From assembly GCA_949987705.1 (NCBI GenBank), contig OX465282.1:91066070-91130069 (forward strand): 64,000 nt of DNA. The letters are read 5' to 3'. Each line of letters begins with the position of its first letter. Within the stretch, counting starts at the first letter, position 1. Positions 30,201 through 40,333 of the stretch are shown piece after piece. Below the pieces are notes generated by a model that ran no database searches, was not told the origin of the DNA, and saw only the letters and a list, made by a program, of their open reading frames with translations. Made by a program: the position numbers and the translations under genes. Source of the stretch: Thereva unica. Taxonomy: Eukaryota > Arthropoda > Insecta > Diptera > Therevidae.

Positions 30201-31333
30201 TGTCGCACAAGATTCATCCCCAAAATCATTGCAGGTTGCAGGCAATTGTCTGGTACTATGTGCGCTTCGACGTCATCGTACACTTCCTCATTTATTTCTA
30301 GCTTAAGTGTACATAATCCTTTTGTCCGTATGTTTGACCCTAGCCCTACAATGGATAAAGTTATATTTTTGGAAATAGATACTGGTTTTATTGCATTGAT
30401 AACGTGTTCCTTGATAACACAGATGTCGCTCCCCGTGTCCAATAAACTCTCTACCACAACTCCATTGACTTTCACCGGCAGACACATGCGGTTAATGGTG
30501 ATAGTATGTAGAGCTGCAGATGAAACTTGCTGCACCTTACAGTCCTGTCGCTTATGCCCGTACTGATTGCACTGGAAGCACTTGGGTCCTTTTTGCTTCT
30601 GGGGGCATGCGTGGAATTCGTGTTCCGTAGAGCCGCAATTGAAACAATATCTTCCTCGCCCTCCTTTCCTGTGGCTGGCCTTTTGAGCGTTTGCTTCACC
30701 GCTTATACCGACTACTGATTTGTTACTGTCGTTCTTTATCTTCTCGTAGATCGATAACTTTTCCTTAAATTCCTGTATTGTTTTCGCGCCGTATAGCACT
30801 GCTTTGTTATAACATGAATCGTTAATTCCGTTAATAGCGTAACTAATAATCGAGGGTTCGTCTATTTCGGCTTGCGACGCAATGTCTATAATTTGGTACA
30901 AATATTCACGAAACGATTCATTGCTTTTCTTCTTCTTTTCCCTCAACTTGTTATGCACTTCCGCCGTGTTGATCCGCGGCTTGAATTCCGTAAAAAGTGC
31001 GGTTTTTAATTCTTGATACGTGCGTGGCTTGGCCTCACACTGGATGAACAGCTTCGCGATTCCGCTTAGCGACCGTTTACAAAATACGTACCGTTGAAGA
31101 TCATTCCATCGGAAAGTTTCAGCGTACTGTTCAAAGTCCTGCAACCACACTTTTACATTGATCGTCTCGTCTCCCGAGAACACTCGTATAATATTCTCAA
31201 AATCCGCAAAATTAAATCTCGCGTTAGTCTCATTCAGGTCAATAGGATTTAAACGCGTTGAACTAGATACTTCATCATTAATTTCGACGGTGTGGTTGCT
31301 ACTTTGTAGTGTTCTCCTCCTTCGTCCTCCCAT
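27167..31333 (-). CDS. Gypsy Gag-Pol polyprotein, intact
   Basis: 1388 residues in a single frame. Gag is about 1-215. Two CCHC knuckles lie at 230-265 (CFNCGSTEHEFHAC, CFQCNQYGHKRQDC). The aspartic protease has LLDTGSD at 297-303. The RT (about 500-680) has YVDD at 622-625. RNase H has TDASKYG at 770-776. The integrase has an H-H-C-C region (H960/H964, C994, C997) and catalytic D1027, D1086 and E1122 with 35 residues between the last two. Gag and Pol are fused without a frameshift, so product ratio must be set otherwise. The acidic C-terminal tail extends into the 3' LTR. No envelope gene. Every key residue is present, so it is probably functional. Confidence 0.93.
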   Translation of the reverse strand: MGGRRRRTLQSSNHTVEINDEVSSSTRLNPIDLNETNARFNFADFENIIRVFSGDETINVKVWLQDFEQYAETFRWNDLQRYVFCKRSLSGIAKLFIQCEAKPRTYQELKTALFTEFKPRINTAEVHNKLREKKKKSNESFREYLYQIIDIASQAEIDEPSIISYAINGINDSCYNKAVLYGAKTIQEFKEKLSIYEKIKNDSNKSVVGISGEANAQKASHRKGGRGRYCFNCGSTEHEFHACPQKQKGPKCFQCNQYGHKRQDCKVQQVSSAALHTITINRMCLPVKVNGVVVESLLDTGSDICVIKEHVINAIKPVSISKNITLSIVGLGSNIRTKGLCTLKLEINEEVYDDVEAHIVPDNCLQPAMILGMNLVRQAVVKIDGGELVITKKVNVEDDIQKEDSEATCFLANIDCNVVADWESDLRGLCKVANETAISEVINMIKKYSPTRRVESPVQMKIIPLDDIPVYQRPRRFPPAEKKIIDDQVEEWLRSGVITESSSDYASPVVLVRKKDGSHRLCIDFRALNRKIHRDHYPLPIIEEQIDKLQEATIFSTLDLENGFFHVEIEPSSRKYTAFVTQTGQYEFLRVPFGLCNSPSVFQRYINHAFRELITDGTVVVYVDDVIIPANSVEEGLQRLRRVLQWAENHGLRIKWGKCQFLQTEVEYLGHVVKAGTVSPSPAKTKAVMKFPQPSTVKQVQSFLGLTGYFRKFIRDYATIAKPLSDLLKKDSKFIFGKEAVEAFEQLKLKLVGPPVLQIFKYGQYSEVHTDASKYGYGAVLLQKSDEDGKLHPVYYMSRKTSEAEQRYTSYELEVLAVIQAVKKFRIYLIGQPFKIITDCKAFALTLKKKDLVTRVARWALLLEEFHFEIVHRSGTQMRHADALSRNPAVMCIAPGNDVIRRLQRAQLKDEKICAIVEALKHGPYKDFIIHNDILCKEVNGRLLYVVPDQMRNSVIRTAHEEGHFHYQKVKEKLEKDYYIPDLKRRIDACIGSCVKCLLAGRKGGKSESFLHPIPKGERPLETFHIDHLGPLSATKKSYRYIFAIVDGFTKFCWLFPTKTLNADEVIKKFETVADTFGYPGRVIADRGGAFISTVFREYCKSHHIDVYHITAGVPRGNGQVERLNSTIISALTKLSLERPEKWYQEVTTLQRVLNNTFLRAIKMTPFELLVGTKMKTDNEQRVAEILEEEFVRRYAEDRSELRENAKRAIAKIQEENRQQFNRKRKPAIKYKIDDLVAIERTQFGVGLKIRPKFLGPYRVVAVKGFDRYQVEKVGQGEGPTVTSTSADKMKLWPSEAGSDFEDEEPSVSEDYDSHYDDTDIELEQDEQGMQEGEDDGEGAGVRLSQTNCTGWSNVVVENQQSMKMIARQATPIGYTGRKESSKDSEPN

Positions 31334-31688
31334 TTTTATTCGTATCTACCTTCCTTTGTAAAATTACCTACCAAGCTTCTCGCGATCTTCCACGGGTTCT
31401 GTTAAAGGATTTTTCTCTGAACAAATATGGCGGCGTGAATCCTGCGTCTGTGTAAGAAAGAAGGGTTCACGGGGTTCACGCGAGACTCCTGTGACGAACT
31501 TGCATGCAGGTGGAGAAATAATTTTATTTCTCACGCTCTTTACGATTTTGCTCTATTAGCAACCGCCTCCGCCTTATTGGTTTATTTCGGCTACGTTATT
31601 AATTTATTTATTATAGCGATTGCCGACTTTTATATCGCCCCGATTATTAACGGTATTGTTATGCGCTATCCCGGTTGAGCCCCCAAAA
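31334..31688 (-). other. Gypsy 5' leader with primer-binding site
   Basis: Non-coding leader between the 5' LTR and the Gag start. The minus strand after the LTR reads TTT then TGGGGGCTCAACCGGGAT (about 31668-31685), a normal 18-nt TGG-type primer-binding site; the tRNA is not identified here. Confidence 0.65.
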
Positions 31689-31954
31689 TGTGGGATTTTA
31701 AACTGATTTTTTATTTAACAATCTTTTTAATGCAAATAAAATCGAATGACAACTCAATTATTTTGTTTAATCAAAATACAAATCTTAGTACTCTCTGAGC
31801 AATACCGAATAACAACAAGTAAAAACGATCAACCTGCCACGTCCACGTTCAATTAGGTTCTGAGTCCTTGCTGCTTTCCTTTCGTCCTGTGTAGCCGATT
31901 GGGGTTGCCTGACGTGCAATCATTTTCATGGATTGCTGATTTTCAACTCCCACA
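31689..31954 (-). repeat. 5' LTR of the Gypsy element
   Basis: Upstream LTR in the sense of transcription, containing the promoter. It also carries the 3' LTR's coding tail as a short open frame, which is not a separate gene. Confidence 0.93.
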
Positions 31955-32248
31955 TACATACATACAAGTAGCGCTAATATATAATGTATATAAATAGCCT
32001 TAAACATGCCCGCCAAAGTACTGAATCTTCCGCCTGAACAAACAGACATACAGAGATACAGACACACAGACATACAGATAGACAAAAATTTTAAAAATGC
32101 GTGATTTCATTTTAAAATCATGTAAATAACCTTATGAAATTAAAAAAACACAATTATTTTGAAATCACAGACAATTATATTTATATAGAAGATGTCTCCT
32201 GGCGATTCAATAAAATTCCTTCAGTAGGGAGCTAACATAAAGTATATA
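31955..32248. other. No gene seen
   Basis: Flank of the Gypsy insertion with an ACAGACATACAGA-type low-complexity stretch at 32040-32085. Confidence 0.4.
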
Positions 32249-33105
32249 CTTCTTCTTCGATGGCTCTACAGCCCAATTCGAGCCTTGGCCTCCATCGGTT
32301 TCTTCCTCCAGATGTCTCTCTGCTCCGCAGCTTATCTCCAGTTTCTTGTGTTGAGCAGTTTTGCTGCATCAACCTTAACATTATCTTCCCACCTTAACCG
32401 TGGTTTGCCAACTGGTCTTTTGCCATCTGGTAGTAGATACAGGGCTTTTTTTGGTATCCTTGAGTCATCCATTCTTTGGACATGGCCGGCCCAACGTAAA
32501 CGTAGTAGTTTGGCATGGGTCGAAAGTTTACATTCTTTGTATAAGTCGTACAGGTAAAATTCGTGATTGTAGCGTATTCTCCATGCATTGTCTTCGCTGA
32601 TTGGGCCGTATATCCTTCGGAGAACCTTCCTCTCAAATATATCCATCTTGTCTGCGGATTTCTGGAAGATACTCCATGCTTCACATCCATCCGTAGCTGC
32701 TGTACGTATGATGGTTTTGTAGATTCTTATTTAGGTTTTTCTGTGGATGTCTCTGGATTTCATGACTGGCAGTAGTGAGAAGTATGTTCTGTTCGCGGCG
32801 TTAATTCTTTTTTGTACGTCTATCGTTTCATCGTTGTCTTCGCCGACTGTTGACCCCAGGTAGTTAAATTGGTTTACCCGTTCGAAGTTATATTCACCCC
32901 AGGTGGTATTGTGGTTTCATCTTCTTCTTTTCACCCTTGACTGAATTAGACTCTTACTCTGCTCTGCGTTTATTTGCAGCCCTCTATGTTTTGCTCCATC
33001 TTCTAATTTTGTAAATATTTCTCTAAGATAAAACAGTGATCTGGCAAGGCAGTTTATATCGTCGGCATATCCTGCCAACTGTTTGGATTTGTTAAGCAGG
33101 GTTGC
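32249..33105 (-). pseudogene. 5'-truncated LINE copy B (same family as 14285-17400)
   Basis: On the minus strand it matches copy A from about 16549 to 17400, ending in the same (GAA)n tail (CTTCTTCTTCG at 32249 on the plus strand). Coding pieces include LAGYADDINCLARSL (33060), DIFERKVLRRIYGPI (32640) and LRLRWAGHVQRMDDSRI. Where copy A has stops at 16657 and 16783, copy B has Gly and Gln codons; it is broken by other changes. Confidence 0.85.
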
Positions 33106-33658
33106 CATGCCATCTTCATGTCAGACTCCATTTTAAATTTTCCAAATTTCTCTAAATTTTACCAATATGAATTTGAACTATCTTCATATCGATTTCACTC
33201 CACATCAAAAATTGGCCATTGAAAATGTCATTTTTCTAATTTTTTTTTACAAGTCTAGTTGTTCTAATTGTGTAGAGATCCACACCATGGAAAAAAGAAC
33301 AAGAAGAAAAAAGAAAAAGAAGAAAAAAGAAAACAAACTCTAAATAAAAGGTAATTAATTCTATAGATTCGATTGTTATTTCTAATAAAAATTAAAAAAA
33401 AAAATTATATTCCCCAAGATTGCCTTGTATTATAGACGATTATGTCCACTTCATTCATAATATTTATTTATAATCATTATATTTTGGTAAGCATTATTTT
33501 GTAAGTTTAAATTATTCATGCATCTATTAATTATCTATGTAATTTTAAATTATTCAGATGCATCTGCAGCTGATGATGGCACCAATGTTAGTGCCGAAAC
33601 GTCCGAACATTAACTAACAATAAACAACAAACAAAATAAATTTATGTTTATTTTTTTA
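33106..33658. other. No gene; purine tract and a repeat-type motif
   Basis: A GAA/AAG-rich purine tract lies at 33289-33342. At 33570-33602 a CTGATGATGGCACC..GTGCCGAAACGTC motif is present, which recurs near 3' ends of insect interspersed repeats. Confidence 0.4.
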
Positions 33659-34629
33659 AAGGACCCCGCACAAAATGTATGGAAATGTGCTTTCGGTCAA
33701 ATTGGCTGAAATTTTACTATGTTGTAGCTGACATCGTCCTGATCAAAAGTGTTCATGGGCACGAAACCCAAAAATGAGATCTTTTGGGTTTTTCAGGTAC
33801 TTTTAGGATTTACGTCTCTTTTGCCTCCCACGGCCCCAAAACAAGTCGTAGGAGGCTCCAAGACCCCTCAATATTTTCGTAACGGTACCTACTATTAGTA
33901 AAAAATACCAGAAAAATCCCCCTTGCCTCTAAGGGTGCCAGGGGGCGGTCCATATGGCTGGAACAGGTAAAATGCACTTAACTTTTTAAAGCTTGGAATT
34001 GAGAATTTTTTGATGCACCTACAAATCGATGTAATTAGAACCCCAGGTGAGGTGCAATGACTTTTTTTTGATTGATTATGAATTATTACAATGAAATTAA
34101 CTAGTTTTATAATTTAGACATGGGTGGCGTGCATAGGGTGCATATGGGAGGGGGCAAACTTTCAGGACCCTTTTTGACCCCCTTAGAGGGAAATGCGGAT
34201 TTTTATATTATTTTTTCGTAATTGTACGATTAATTACGAAGATTTTCCGGAGTCTCCGAGCTTCCTACGATTTTTTTTGGGGCCGTGGGAGGTAAAAGTA
34301 TAAAGTGCATAAGTGCATTTTACCTGTTGCAGCCATACGGACCGCCCCTGGCCCCCTTAGAGGCAAGGGGGATTTTTCTGGTATTTTTACTAATAGTAGG
34401 TACCGTTACGAAAATATTGAGGGGTCTTGGAGCCTCCTACGACTTGTTTTGGGGCCGTGGGAGGCAAAAGAGACGTAAATCCTAAAAGTACCTGAAAAAC
34501 CCAAAAGATCTCATTTTTGGGTTTCGTGCCCATGAACACTTTTGATCAGGACGATGTCAGCTACAACATAGTAAAATTTCAGCCAATTTGACCGAAAGCA
34601 CATTTCCATACATTTTGTGCGGGGTCCTT
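33659..34629. mobile_element. Foldback element with ~320-bp inverted arms
   Basis: The left arm (33659 to about 33975) is nearly the reverse complement of the right arm (about 34315-34629), starting AAGGACCCCGCAC and ending GTGCGGGGTCCTT. A TA dinucleotide flanks both ends (33657-33658, 34630-34631), suggesting a TA target. The ~340-bp interior is non-coding. A long-armed, non-autonomous DNA transposon is the likely identity. Confidence 0.85.
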
Positions 34630-34749
34630 TATATGGATTTCTAAAGCTCATCAACTAATACTAAACAATTTAATAACGGATCCACCTAACGTATACATGA
34701 ATAACTAGTAACGACATATTGAGAATATACTACATTGCTTATTGTCTTC

Positions 34750-37325
34750 TACTTATGATACAGTTACATTTGATTCCCATGCCGAGGGGGTTGTGAAGAA
34801 AATGGTAATCCGCCCTCTTGAGATGTTCGTCATGGATCTAACGATATATTGATTATACTATATTGCCTATTGTATTCTACTTATCATTCCCTTTGGTTCG
34901 ATACTGGCTGTGAAGAAAATGGTAATCCGCCCTCTTGAGATGATCGCCGTGGATCTAACGAGCTATTGAGTATACTATATCGCTTATGGTGTTCTACTGG
35001 TGATACCCTTTCAATTGATACCTGTTTAGTATAAGGCTCTTTTGCCTTTCCCCTCTTTTAATCAATCAAGGTACTTTTTTTTTCACAACCAGAGTGAGAG
35101 CACAATTTAAGAAACTAAAGAAAAGACCTCTGTTCTTGGTTAGATTCAAAACTGAACTAAATTTATTTTCATAAATTTTTCTTATATATAAAACGATCGT
35201 CATCACGATCACACAAACCACTCCATTCCAAGAAAAAATGTTCCGGTCAAAAAATTCTCCATCAGCAAAACTTAGCTCACCTTCGGAGAATTTTCTCATG
35301 GTAAATCGACCATAAAAATAGACAAGAATTTTCTTATCAGTTCACGGTGTCGCATTACGTCTGGATATGTTGTGTGATCGTGATGACTTGTCGCAATTTT
35401 GATTTGCAATATAATTATTTGTAAATATTATATGGAATTTTATTTTATGTTGCAACGAGTCTTTTAGTGTATCTGATTACATTAAACAATACCCATGTCG
35501 AGGGGTGGTGAAGAAATGGTAATCCGCGCTTTTGAGTCGGCCGCCGTGGATCTAACCTTATATTGAGTGTACAATATCGCTTATGGTATTCTACTTATGC
35601 TACTCATTCAATTGATATCCATGTCGAGGGGGCGGTGAAGAAATGGTAATCTGCCTTCTTGAGATGGCCGCCATGGATTTCAAGACAAAGCTTATTGTAT
35701 TCTACTTATCATACCCTTTCATTTGCTACCCATGTCGAAGGGGTGGTGAAGAAAATGGTAATGCGTCCTCTTGAGATGGCCGCGGTGGATCTAAATATTT
35801 ATTGAGTATAGTATATTGCTTATTGTATTCTACTTATCATTCCCTTTCATTTGATACCCATGGCGAGGGGGTTGTAAAGAAAATGGTAATCCGCCCTCTT
35901 GAGATGTATTGAGTATACTATACCGAATATATTATTCTTTTTATTATTTTTTCAATTGACACCCATGTTGAGAAGGTGGTGAAGAAATGGTAATCCGCCC
36001 TCTTTGAGACGACCGCCATGGATCTTACGACATAGCTTATTGTATTTTTCTTATCGTACCCTTTCATTTGATACCTATGTCGCAGAGGTTGTAAAGAAAA
36101 TGGTAATCCGCCCTCTTGAGATGACCGCCATGGATCTAACCATATATTGAGTATACTATATCGCTTATGATATTCTACTTATGATACCCTTCCAATTGAT
36201 ACCCATTTTGAGGGAGTGGTGAAAAAATGGTAATCCGCCCTCTTAAGACGGCCGCCAACTATTTATTGAGTATACTATATTGCTTATCATTCCCTTTCAT
36301 TTAATACCCATGTCGAAGGGGTTGTGAGGAAAATGGTAATTCCCCTTTTGAGATGACCGCCATGAATCTAACCATATATTGAGTATACTATATCGCTTAT
36401 GGCATTCTACTTATGATACCTTTTCAATTGATACCCAAATTGAGGGGGTGCTGAAGAAGTTCTAATGCGCCCTCTTGAGACCGCCGCCATGGATTTTATG
36501 ACATAGCTTATTGTATTCTACTTATCATTCCCTTTCATTTGATACCCATGTCGAAGAGGTTGTGAGGAAAATGGTAACACGCCTTCTTGAGATGACTGCC
36601 ATGGATCTAACCATATATTGAGTATGCTATATTGCTTATGGTATTCTACTTAAGACACCCTTTCAATTGATATCCATGTTGAGGGGTGGTAAAGAAGTGG
36701 TAATCCGCCCTCTTTAGACCGCCGCTATGGATTTTACGACATAGCTTATTGTATTCTACTTATCATACTCTTTCATTTGATAGCCATGTCGAGGGGGTGG
36801 TGAAGAAAATTATAATGCGTCCTCTTGAGATGGCCGCCGTGGATCTAACTATATATTGAGTTTACTATATTGCTTATTGTATTCTACTTTTCATTCCCTT
36901 TCATTTGATACCCATGACGATGGGGTTGTGAAGAAAATGGTAATCTGCCCTCTTGAGATGGCCGCCATGGATCTAACCATTTATTGAGTACACTATATCG
37001 CTTATTGTATTCTACTTAAGACAGCCTTTCAATTGATATCCATGTTGAGGGGTGGTGAAGAAGTGGTAATCCGCCCTCTTTAGATCGCAGCCATGGATTT
37101 TACGACATAGCTTATTGTATTCTACTTATCATACCCTTTCATTTGATACCCATGTCGAAGGAGTTGTGGAGAAAATGGTAATCCGTCCTCTTGAAATGAC
37201 CACCATGGATCTAACCATATATTGAGTATACTATATCGCTTATGGTATTCTACGTATAATACCCTTTTAATTGATGCCCATGTCGATAGAGTGGTGACGA
37301 AATGGTAATCCGCCCTCTTTAAACT
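34750..37325 (+). repeat. Satellite array 1
   Basis: About twenty imperfect monomers of about 104-129 bp, each with ATTCTACTTATCATACCC, TTTGATACCCATGTCGA, GAAAATGGTAATCCGCC and TGGCCGCCATGGATCTAAC blocks. Example starts of the GGTAATC block: 34803, 34920, 35518, 35644, 35756, 35885, 35989. A non-satellite insertion interrupts it at about 35036-35470. The same family forms array 2 in the opposite orientation. Confidence 0.9.
35036..35470. other. Non-satellite insertion inside array 1
   Basis: AT-rich segment without satellite blocks, about 430 bp. No terminal repeats or convincing gene seen; a short open frame at 35066-35299 on the minus strand has no recognisable features. Confidence 0.5.
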
Positions 37326-38580
37326 CCTACCAGTTTAATATGAACGATTTTTGTTAATCATTGAATTGATAGGGAATGCTATCTGACATCAACAGTGCTT
37401 GATTCGAATAAATTATAACGAATATGTCACATTTTTAGAAATAAAGTACAATTACGAACTATGCAAAAGTAGTAATCGGTATTTCAAAATTTAACTGTAT
37501 AGTTGTTTTCAAACCTCGTGACATCCCGCGCATAATCCCCAGCTAAGCTCTTAAAACTGTTTAAAAGTTCAGACAAAAGCTTCAGTTAACTCCTCCTATC
37601 AAATCACTTGTTGCCATGTAATCAGTCGCGACTGCGTATTGCTACCGGGAGGTGCATCTTTCTGGGACTTCAATGATTATTTAAAAAATTTACAAATTAC
37701 GACTGAAAAACACCCGTTTTTATATATTTTTTTATTTTAAGGTTTTTATATTTTACACATATGCCACAGAAATAATTTGTAGTAATTTCTACTAAAAAAA
37801 TACGATATTTGTGTTTTTATCACTTTGATTACTAGATTTTTGACATTTTCCGCCAGTCGCAAGCGCGCTTCTGCCTGGGGAGGTTGTGTTGCTTACAATT
37901 TATGAATGAAAATGCTCATATCTTTAAAAGAAATTTTTCCAGCAATTCTTTTAATTTATTTTAAATTTAGGGATGAGAAATATTTAGCATAATTATAGTA
38001 AAATTATGCTTATTATGTTGAATAAACTGCCTTTGTTGTGCAGGGGCTTTACATGTATTTAAAAGCTCTGCTCAATACATATAAAGATTACTTAACTTTA
38101 TTCATCCGGCATGCGCACATCCCTTCCAAAATTATTTTGTTGAGTTTTTTCTGCGTTTGTTGCCTTTTTAAGTTAAAAGAGGGGAAATGATAGAACAAAA
38201 TTTATGAAATTGGGCAACGAGGTGCGCAGAACCCTTCAAATTATTTGTGTCACGGCGTTTGAAAACTTCTATACATCTGTACTACGAGCTACATATGTTT
38301 TTTATAGTAGTACCTAACGCAATATGACACCATAGTTGTCACTAACCACTTTTTTATGAACACATTAGACCTGTAATGTTTCGAGCACTGAAAAAGACAA
38401 AGGGAACCGGACGGAGAAGTAAAAACACCCGAACTCGTTGGAAGTCACAACTTTATTGTACTGATCTTCAGTTTCTCATCTCGGCAGATTACATTTGACT
38501 ATCGAATGCCGTCAGCACTGATAACGGCTTAAATTTGTTTTAAAATATTAACGGATGCTTGTTTTTTCCCTTACAGACCC
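37326..38580. other. No gene seen
   Basis: AT-rich sequence after satellite array 1, with no conserved frame, LTR or inverted repeat recognised. Confidence 0.4.
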
Positions 38581-39035
38581 GTTTCATTTTCCTGGTGTAC
38601 CTACACCGGTGTAGTTTGGTGTAGTTCCAACTACCCCAGCTCATATATTGGAGTAAGTGATTAGTGTAATTATGATTTTTTTGCAACAGATAGCGCCTTA
38701 AAAATTTTGTGGTAATTGTATTGACTTTTTCGGTTATGTCATTAAAATTTTCGGTTAATAAAAATTATTGAACGGTTTTTTTTTATGTTATCATTCAAAA
38801 TAGCATTGGTTATCTCAGAGAAAATAAAAAAATTTAAAGAATTAAATATGTCCAATGAAATTAGTGAAATCAAATTATTTTTCCTGAAAAACTTCACAGA
38901 CCCCACTTGCCAAATATCAGCAGTGCTATTGTGATTCTTATTTTAAGGTTTTAAACTACACTCAAATAAAAAAATGCGTTTCATTTTCCATCTACTCCAA
39001 AGTACACTGGTGTATGTACACCAGGAAAATGAAAC
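38581..39035. mobile_element. 455-bp MITE with ~44-bp imperfect TIRs
   Basis: GTTTCATTTTCCTGGTGTAC at 38581-38600 is exactly inverted at 39016-39035, and similarity continues inward (CTACACCGGTGTAGTTTGG versus ATACACCAGTGTACTTTGG). No coding capacity. The target duplication is not clear. Confidence 0.75.
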
Positions 39036-39188
39036 CCTTTCATTTTGTTAATCATCTAATGCCATCTGGCGTCAATAGTGCGAGTAAACACTTTTCGACT
39101 AACTAGTAGCACCATCTCATTTATTGAGCAATTGAAATAGCTTATAGCGCCATCTGATAGAATAATTTTGAGAGCAATTACATTTATA

Positions 39189-40333
39189 GCCTAGTATGGA
39201 GTTCAAACGGAGTTCCGTTCAGCATTTTTGAAAGTCAGAATTTAAAAAAAGGAAAAACAAATAATTTAATAAATTTCAAAAATCAAAATGGCAAAAGGTG
39301 ATTTTCTGCCGTTCTGTCAAAATTACCAACAGTACAACAACGGAATAATTGTCTAGCTATTTATTCCGTCCAACGTGAACGGAAAAAAGTCTCAATTTCC
39401 CTTGCAGAGCCATCTGTTAGAAAGTTTCACAAGTACAGAATTTCGTTCAAAGTCCGTACTCACAAAACAAAAAGAACACGGAAAAATCTGGTTAGAATTT
39501 TGGGTCAAAATATCTTATACAAATCCCAAAAATTGACTTCAATTTTGAAAATTAACTGCCCTTTAATTATTGTGCATAGCATCGTATGAGGTTTTTTCTG
39601 TTTTAAAATGTAGTATTATTTTATGATGATGAATAAGAAAAATTTTTTAAACTTCAAAAAGTGAAAAAATCGTATTTTTTCGTTAATATTTTCAAAATAG
39701 TTTCGCTGCTAGTAGTTCAGTAATTATTACTATTTAAATAATTGTACTTGCTTGTAAATTCCATGTTTCCCTTCACTTATGAGGTTAGGTTTGGTCGTCT
39801 TGACTTTTTTTCTTTATTTGGGAACTTGTCAACTAACACATGTTTTATGCCTGCTGAGTAAATTAGCAGAAAAAATTTACGCTAGATTTTTTTCCAGCGG
39901 CTGCCTACAGCGGCTGAGCTCAGCAATCTATCCAACACCCGCAGCGGTATTTTTCATTCAGCCGCTACGCAGCTGCTGAGTGCGCTGGATGTACCCAATT
40001 TTTCCGTTGTTGTGTTGTTGGTAATTTTGACAGAACGACAGAAAATCACCTTTTGCCGTTCTGATTTTTTAAATTTATTAAATCTGTTTTTTCCTTTTTT
40101 TAATTATGACTTTCATTAAATTTATAATAATAATTGCGGTTTAAATAAATTTAATTGGTCTAATTGAATGTTTTTTTATTTTTTGTTTGCAACCACCGCA
40201 TACATACCACTTAATAAATACATAAGAGTCAACTTTATACTCTTTCTCCACAATATTTTCTACACGAATTTTTCCGTGTAGAATTAAATTACAAAAATCC
40301 TAAACGGAATTCCGTTCGAACTCCATACTAGGC
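39189..40333. mobile_element. Foldback/TIR element, 1.1 kb
   Basis: The outer arms GCCTAGTATGGAGTTC(A/G)AACGGA begin at 39189 and end inverted at 40333. Second inverted blocks lie inside: GTGATTTTCTGCCGTTCTGT with TTACCAACAGTACAACAACGG near 39298-39344, and their reverse complements near 40001-40065. An extra ~180 bp near 40115-40310 separates the blocks in the right arm. Non-coding. Confidence 0.75.

Larger units (their letters stand above)
27007..31954 (-). mobile_element. Complete Gypsy-type LTR retrotransposon
   Basis: 4948 bp bounded by 266-bp LTRs (27007-27272 and 31689-31954) that start TGTGGGA and end TCCCACA or TACCACA. The LTRs differ by one base by eye (27268 versus 31950). A 4-bp target duplication TACA lies at 27003-27006 and 31955-31958. 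One uninterrupted Gag-Pol frame fills the interior. All this says recent insertion and possible autonomy. Confidence 0.93.

Noticed and set aside
31849..32085. Separate 78-codon gene
   Set aside because: It is the Gypsy polyprotein C-terminal tail duplicated by the 5' LTR.
34285..34485. 66-codon frame in the foldback element
   Set aside because: Lies in an inverted arm; no family features and not conserved in the mirrored arm.
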